NCBI GenBank assembly: GCA_021774335.1
Contig: JAJFJD010000063.1
Location: 1 to 64,000 of the forward strand
DNA: 64,000 nucleotides
DNA from: Alphaproteobacteria bacterium
GTDB taxonomy: Bacteria > Pseudomonadota > Alphaproteobacteria > UBA8366
Reading direction: 5' to 3'
The notes below the pieces were generated by a model. The model was not told where the DNA came from. It saw only the letters and a program-made list of their open reading frames with translations, and ran no database searches. Of the stretch, positions 59,679 to 64,000 are shown piece after piece. The translations under genes and the position numbers were made by a program. Positions within the stretch are counted from its first letter, which is position 1. The number at the start of each line of letters is the position of its first letter.

Positions 59679-61133
59679 CTAGGACGCGGCGTTCTTCAAG
59701 GCGCCGTAGGCGTCGAGGGCGGTTTGGCGGGCTGCCTTATGGTCGACAATGGGAGAAGGGTAGGTGTCGCCCAGCCGGATGCCGGCTTCTTCCAACAGCG
59801 CCGCCGGTGCCTCCCAGGGCTTGTGCAGATATTTGTCGGGGAGGTCCGCAATCTCGGGCACCCATCGGCGCACGTAGCGGCCGTCCGTGTCGAACCGCTC
59901 ACCCTGGAGGATCGGATTGAAGATGCGGAAATACGGGGCGGCGTCGAAGCCGCACCCCGCGACCCACTGCCAGTTGCCGGCGTTGTTCGCCGGATCGGCG
60001 TCGACCAGCGTATCCCAAAACCAGTCTTCGCCCTGCCGCCAATGAATGCGCAGGTGTTTCACCAGGAAGGAGGCGACGACCATACGGACGCGATTGTGCA
60101 TCCAGCCGGTCTCCCAAAGTTCGCGCATCCCGGCGTCGACGATGGGATAGCCGGTTCGGCCCCGTTGCCAAGCGGCGAGCGCGTCGGCGTCGTCCACCCA
60201 CGGGAACGCGTCGAAACGCTGGTTCACATTCTGCGCCGGCAGGTTGGGAAAATGGAACTGGAGATGCTGATTGAATTCGCGCCAGCCGATCTCGCGAAGA
60301 TAGGCTTGCGCTGCACCGGAGGCCGCGCTCAACTCTTTCGCATCAGCCCAGAACCGGGTTGCGCGCCAAATCTGCCGGGGACTGATCTCGCCAAAATGGA
60401 GATGCGGAGACATCATTGATGTGCCGTTCGCGCCGGGGATGTCGCGCCCGTCTCCATAGTCGGGCAAAGCCGTGTCATGGAAAGTACGAAGCTGGATTTG
60501 CGCCGTCTGTTCGCCAGGCTTCCACATGTCGCGCAAACCACCGGCCCAATCCGGGTTTGTGGGAAGCAAACTCCAGTCATCCAGAGTATCACTGTCCACG
60601 GGGTTGTCAGGTGCCTTCATCTGCTCGGGCGTCTGCTCGGTGGCGCCGGGATCGCCCAGCGCCAAAATTGCCTTCCAGAACGGGGTGAAGACGCTATACG
60701 GCTTCCCAGTCTTGGTTTTGATCGTCCAGGGCTCGTGGAGGAGGGATCCGTTGAAGCTCTCGGCGACCCGTCCGCTGCCCTGCAGGTCCTGCTTGATCCG
60801 CGTGTCGCGGTCGATCGACGCCGCGTCGTAGAGCCGGTTCCAAAAGACGCCTTTCGCCCCGGTCTCCTCGATCAATTGTTGAAGGACGGCGTCCGCAGGG
60901 CCGCGTCGCAGCACCAAAGGCGACCCGAGGTAGGACACACCGTTCGCGAGAGAGGCGAGCGAGTGGTGGAGCCACCAGCGGGATGCGCCGCCGAGCGGCC
61001 GGACACCGTTGCTTACCTCATCGAGGATAAAGACGGGGACGACGGGATCGCCGGTCGCGGCGGCGGCGGCAAGCGCCGGATTGTCCGAAAGGCGCAGATC
61101 GCGTCGAAACCAGAGGATGAGCGGGGCTGGCAT
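59679..61133 (-). CDS. phrB: Deoxyribodipyrimidine photolyase
   Basis: A 484-residue DNA photolyase that repairs UV pyrimidine dimers using light. The N-terminal antenna domain has LILWFRRDLRLSDNPALAAA; the FAD domain shows RATRFWADAKELSAASGAAQ, GRTGYPIVDAGMRELWETGW, HNRVRMVVASFLVKHL and DPANNAGNWQWVAGCGFDAA, and the end RLGDTYPSPIVDHKAARQTA. Length and ending are typical of class I CPD photolyases. It heads a unit on the minus strand and is divergent from the sulfatase, with a 277-base intergenic stretch in which I see no other feature. Confidence 0.9.
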   Translation of the reverse strand: MPAPLILWFRRDLRLSDNPALAAAAATGDPVVPVFILDEVSNGVRPLGGASRWWLHHSLASLANGVSYLGSPLVLRRGPADAVLQQLIEETGAKGVFWNRLYDAASIDRDTRIKQDLQGSGRVAESFNGSLLHEPWTIKTKTGKPYSVFTPFWKAILALGDPGATEQTPEQMKAPDNPVDSDTLDDWSLLPTNPDWAGGLRDMWKPGEQTAQIQLRTFHDTALPDYGDGRDIPGANGTSMMSPHLHFGEISPRQIWRATRFWADAKELSAASGAAQAYLREIGWREFNQHLQFHFPNLPAQNVNQRFDAFPWVDDADALAAWQRGRTGYPIVDAGMRELWETGWMHNRVRMVVASFLVKHLRIHWRQGEDWFWDTLVDADPANNAGNWQWVAGCGFDAAPYFRIFNPILQGERFDTDGRYVRRWVPEIADLPDKYLHKPWEAPAALLEEAGIRLGDTYPSPIVDHKAARQTALDAYGALKNAAS

Positions 61134-61410
61134 TGGCTATTTGGCACTCAAAGCGCTGAATTAAGAATCTGGTCGGCCGCTAAGGTGTATCCACGACCGT
61201 TATAAGGGCAGTACGTGCAGGAAACTGCGGTGGATCAATCTTTATTGGGTCGAATCCCCATAACAGTGCCGGGTACTATGAGGCGTTGGTTGCGCCGGTT
61301 CGCGCTGCCGAATAGGGTACGCAGACCTTGCCTCCGGGCCGCACGACCCCTTTCCGAGCACCGTAAACGGCAGGCCGTCGCAGAAACGAGCCGACGATGT
61401 GGAGCGCTGA

Positions 61411-62862
61411 ATGAAACCGAAGAACATGCTCGTCCTGATGTCGGACGAACACAATCCGAAGACCCTTGGCTGTTACGGCCATCCCATGGTGCAAACGCCG
61501 AACCTGGATGCTCTGGCGGCGAAGGGCGTGCGCTTTACCGACGCTTATTGCAACTCGCCGATTTGCATTCCGGCGCGCGCGACTTTTGCGACCGGGCAAT
61601 ACATCAACCGCATCGGGTTTTGGGACAACGGCGATCCGTATGAAGGGTCGGTGCCGAGTTGGCATCACCGGTTGCGGGGCGCCGGACATCCGGTGGAATC
61701 GATCGGCAAGCTGCATTTCCGCAGCACCGACGACGACAACGGGTTCGTCGAAGAGCGGATTCCATTGCATGTGGTCGAGGGCCTCGGCGACCTGATGGGG
61801 CTGGTGCGCGACGATCTGCCGGTTCGGGGCGGCTCTTACAAGATCGCCCGGTCAGCCAAGATGGGCGAAAGCGAATACACCGACTACGACCGCAATATCA
61901 CCGACCATGCCATCCACTGGCTGCAGGATGACGCGGCGAAGGATTCGGATAAGCCTTGGACGCTTTTCGTTTCCTGGGTCTGTCCGCATTTCCCGCTGAC
62001 CGCGCCGGAAGAGTTCTTCAAGCTCTATCCGCTCGATCAGGTTCCCTGGCCGAAGCAATACGACAAGGCCGAACGGCCGCAGCATCCGTATCTGCAGGAC
62101 TACGCTGGGAGCCTGAATTACGACGAGTATTTCGACGAGGAGACGGTGCGCGTCGCCGTGGCGGCGTATTTCGGCCTGTGCAGTTTCCTCGACGACAATA
62201 TCGGTCAAGTGCTGCGCGCGCTTGAGGCGGCCGGCCTCTCGGATGACACGCATGTCCTCTACACCAGCGACCATGGTGACAATCTCGGCAGCCGGGGCCT
62301 TTGGGGCAAGTCGACGATGTACGAGGAGACGGCCGCAGTGCCGATGATCATGGCCGGGCCGGGTTTGCCCGAGGGTGCGATCTGCGGGACACATGTCAGT
62401 CATGTCGATTGTTACCCGACCTTCCTGGAAGCGAACGGCGTGCCGCTGACAGAGCAGGAGCGCGCTTATCCCGGTGACTCGCTGTTCGACATCATCGACG
62501 GTGCGACGCCGCGTCGGAACGTGTTCTCCGAGTACCATGCGATGGGATCGACTACGGGCGCATTCATGATCCGGCATGGCAAATACAAGTTCGTCTACTA
62601 TCCGAAGTATGAACCGCAACTCTATGATCTGGAATCGGATCCGGAGGAGGTTAATGACCTTGGTACGGATCCGGACCTTGCGGAAGTGCGTGCCGAATGC
62701 GAGCAGCTTCTGCGCCGAATTTGCAATCCCGAGGAAGTCGACGCCCGGGCAAAACGGCGTCAAGGGGAGCAGGTCGAAAAGCATGGCGGCCGGGACGCGG
62801 TGATTGCGCGCGGCGATCTGGGCTATTCGCCGCCGCCGGGATTCGAGCCGGACTTCAAGTAG
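61411..62862 (+). CDS. Type I sulfatase (Cys-type), paralogue of the one at 23769
   Basis: A 483-residue cytosolic sulfatase with TGGAGCGCTGA before ATG 61411. The formylglycine signature is C52-I-P-A-R56 with TG at 61-62. It matches the 23769 gene along its length, for example GHPMVQTPNLDALA, the region FWDNGDPYEGSVPSWH, the ESIGKLHFRSTDDDNGFVEE block and YTSDHGDNLGSRG. Substrate unknown. A glycerate kinase gene follows 33 bases later, which could mean a sulfated C3 acid or sugar acid as substrate, but this is speculative. Confidence 0.86.
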   Translation: MKPKNMLVLMSDEHNPKTLGCYGHPMVQTPNLDALAAKGVRFTDAYCNSPICIPARATFATGQYINRIGFWDNGDPYEGSVPSWHHRLRGAGHPVESIGKLHFRSTDDDNGFVEERIPLHVVEGLGDLMGLVRDDLPVRGGSYKIARSAKMGESEYTDYDRNITDHAIHWLQDDAAKDSDKPWTLFVSWVCPHFPLTAPEEFFKLYPLDQVPWPKQYDKAERPQHPYLQDYAGSLNYDEYFDEETVRVAVAAYFGLCSFLDDNIGQVLRALEAAGLSDDTHVLYTSDHGDNLGSRGLWGKSTMYEETAAVPMIMAGPGLPEGAICGTHVSHVDCYPTFLEANGVPLTEQERAYPGDSLFDIIDGATPRRNVFSEYHAMGSTTGAFMIRHGKYKFVYYPKYEPQLYDLESDPEEVNDLGTDPDLAEVRAECEQLLRRICNPEEVDARAKRRQGEQVEKHGGRDAVIARGDLGYSPPPGFEPDFK

Positions 62863-62895
62863 AGCGCGCCGCAGGGAAAAGGACGGGGGCAGGCC

Positions 62896-64000
62896 GTGAC
62901 GGATCCTCAAACACTCTTGCGAAAATTGTTCGATGCGGCGGTCGCGTCGGCGCAGCCGGATATCTGCGTGCCACCCCATTTGCCAGATCCACCTGCCGGC
63001 AAGACGATCGTGATCGGTGCCGGGAAGGCGTCGGCGGCCATGGCGAAGACCGTGGAGCGATGCTGGCCCGGTGAAGTGAGCGGATTGGTCGTGACGCAAT
63101 ACGGCTATGGGGTCGACTGTGACGCGATCGAGATCGTCGAGGCGAGCCATCCGGTTCCCGATTCCGCGGGGCGGGATGCGGCCGAGCGTATTCTAGCGTT
63201 GGCCCAGGGCGCGGGCCGCGACGATCTGGTCCTATGTCTCATCTCCGGCGGTGGTTCGGCCCTGATGCCGTTGCCGGCTGACGGCCTTTCGCTCGCCGAC
63301 AAGCAGTCGGTGAACAAGGCATTGTTGCGGTCGGGAGCCAATATCGGCGAGATGAACTGCGTGCGGAAACATCTGTCCGCGATCAAGGGCGGCCGGTTGG
63401 CCGCTGCGGCGGCGCCGGCACGGGTGCTGACGCTCATGATTTCGGATGTTCCAGGGGACGATCCGGCTACCATCGCCTCCGGCCCGACCGTCCCCGATCC
63501 CACGAGTTTCTCGGATGCGCAGGCGATCCTGGGGAAATACGACATCGCCGAACCGGCAGCGGCTCTGGAGCATTTGCGCGCAGCGGCGGAAGAGACACCC
63601 AAACCCGGTGATGCGCGCTTCGCGACGGCGGAAACGCGGATGGTTGCGGCGCCGCAGATGGCGCTACAAGCGGCCGCAACGGTTGCTGAAGCCGCCGGTG
63701 TGGCCCCGATCATCCTGGGCGACGCGATTGAAGGGGAAGCGCGGGAGGTCGCCAAGGTATTCGCCGGGATCGCTCGGCAAGTCGCCCGTCATGGGCATCC
63801 CGCGGCAGCGCCAGCGGTGCTGCTGTCGGGCGGCGAAACGACCGTGACCGTGCGGGGACAGGGCCGCGGCGGCCGCAATTCTGAGTTCCTGTTGGCTCTG
63901 GCGGTGGCGCTGGACGGGCATCCCGGGATTTATGCGCTTGCCGCCGACACGGATGGTATCGATGGGTCCGAGGACAACGCCGGCGCACTGCTTGCGCCGG
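62896..64000 (+). CDS. Glycerate 2-kinase (GckA/TtuD/MOFRL family), 3' truncated by window edge
   Basis: From GTG 62896 the frame stays open for 368 codons to the window end. The protein has the glycerate-kinase blocks TIVIGAGKASAAMAKTVER, VLCLISGGGSALMPLPADGL, NCVRKHLSAIKGGRLAAAA, SDVPGDDPATIASGPTVPDP and, near the break, LLSGGETTVTVRGQGRGGRN and ADTDGIDGSEDNAG of the MOFRL domain. It phosphorylates D-glycerate to 2-phosphoglycerate. Only about the last 50 residues are missing. It probably forms an operon with the sulfatase 33 bases upstream. Confidence 0.87.
   Translation, partial: MTDPQTLLRKLFDAAVASAQPDICVPPHLPDPPAGKTIVIGAGKASAAMAKTVERCWPGEVSGLVVTQYGYGVDCDAIEIVEASHPVPDSAGRDAAERILALAQGAGRDDLVLCLISGGGSALMPLPADGLSLADKQSVNKALLRSGANIGEMNCVRKHLSAIKGGRLAAAAAPARVLTLMISDVPGDDPATIASGPTVPDPTSFSDAQAILGKYDIAEPAAALEHLRAAAEETPKPGDARFATAETRMVAAPQMALQAAATVAEAAGVAPIILGDAIEGEAREVAKVFAGIARQVARHGHPAAAPAVLLSGGETTVTVRGQGRGGRNSEFLLALAVALDGHPGIYALAADTDGIDGSEDNAGALLAP

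Noticed and set aside
61247..61259. GGGTCGAATCCCC resembling the T-arm of a tRNA
   Set aside because: No acceptor stem, anticodon arm or D-arm can be folded around it at tRNA spacing. It appears to be a chance match in the region before the second sulfatase.

Overview
This 64 kb window is high-GC bacterial DNA with densely packed genes, many of them read on opposite strands. The gene content (DUF3572 protein, YqgE/AlgH, RT0821-type lipoprotein, trans-aconitate methyltransferase, many acyl-CoA genes, DppBC-type transport, PcaF/PaaJ-like thiolase) points to an alphaproteobacterium, probably a Rhodospirillales-like heterotroph, possibly marine. That assignment is inference. I see no rRNA, tRNA, CRISPR array, prophage or insertion sequence. 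The window looks like stable chromosome rich in catabolic genes.

Layout. 1-2.3 kb: a truncated secreted His/Lys-rich protein, a winged-helix protein behind an AT-rich leader, and an enolase-superfamily enzyme. 2.5-10 kb: a polytopic membrane protein (GT-C-like), a carboxyltransferase subunit, a protein of unknown function, and a DHA2 efflux pump with an unknown partner gene. 10-17 kb: acyl-CoA metabolism (crotonase, two acyl-CoA dehydrogenases, MaoC-like protein, PECR-like SDR), a flavodoxin and an SSS symporter. 17-23 kb: signal-peptide YqgE, an acyl-CoA synthetase (NDP-forming) fusion, a glutaredoxin-DinB gene interrupted by an in-frame TGA, and a two-domain metallophosphoesterase. 23-34 kb: sulfatase, PLP desulfhydrase, PaaH-like dehydrogenase plus thiolase, glutaryl-CoA dehydrogenase, zeta-class GST, GpdQ-like phosphodiesterase and a second carboxyltransferase. 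33.7-38.5 kb: a peptide-type ABC importer without ATPases, ending in a second enolase-superfamily gene. 39-46 kb: MmgE/PrpD protein, a five-PAS hybrid kinase, and a D-2-hydroxyglutarate dehydrogenase-like/hydroxyacid-oxoacid transhydrogenase pair. 46.5-53 kb: a pseudo-HtrA protein, TauD dioxygenase plus ornithine cyclodeaminase, a decarboxylating dehydrogenase, a lipoprotein, Tam and an LLM flavoenzyme. 53-64 kb: DUF3572, a TPR/O-GlcNAc-transferase-type protein coupled to a three-subunit amine/imino-acid dehydrogenase, an RNA m5U methyltransferase, photolyase, a second sulfatase and a truncated glycerate kinase.

The most notable find is at 19914-20675. A strong ribosome binding site starts a glutaredoxin in which the first active-site cysteine codon is TGA (U13-T-S-C16). 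Twenty-two bases after it comes the loop of a perfect 7-bp hairpin with loop AGUUU, which fits the bacterial SECIS model. The frame continues into a DinB-like domain with an intact His triad. I read this as a selenoprotein that ordinary gene calling would truncate to a protein starting at 20037. Other points of interest are a transhydrogenase/D-2-hydroxyglutarate recycling pair, an HtrA-fold protein that has lost all three catalytic residues, a palindrome next to a near-consensus promoter ahead of the TauD gene, and three convergent gene pairs that share a CTAG as both stop codons.
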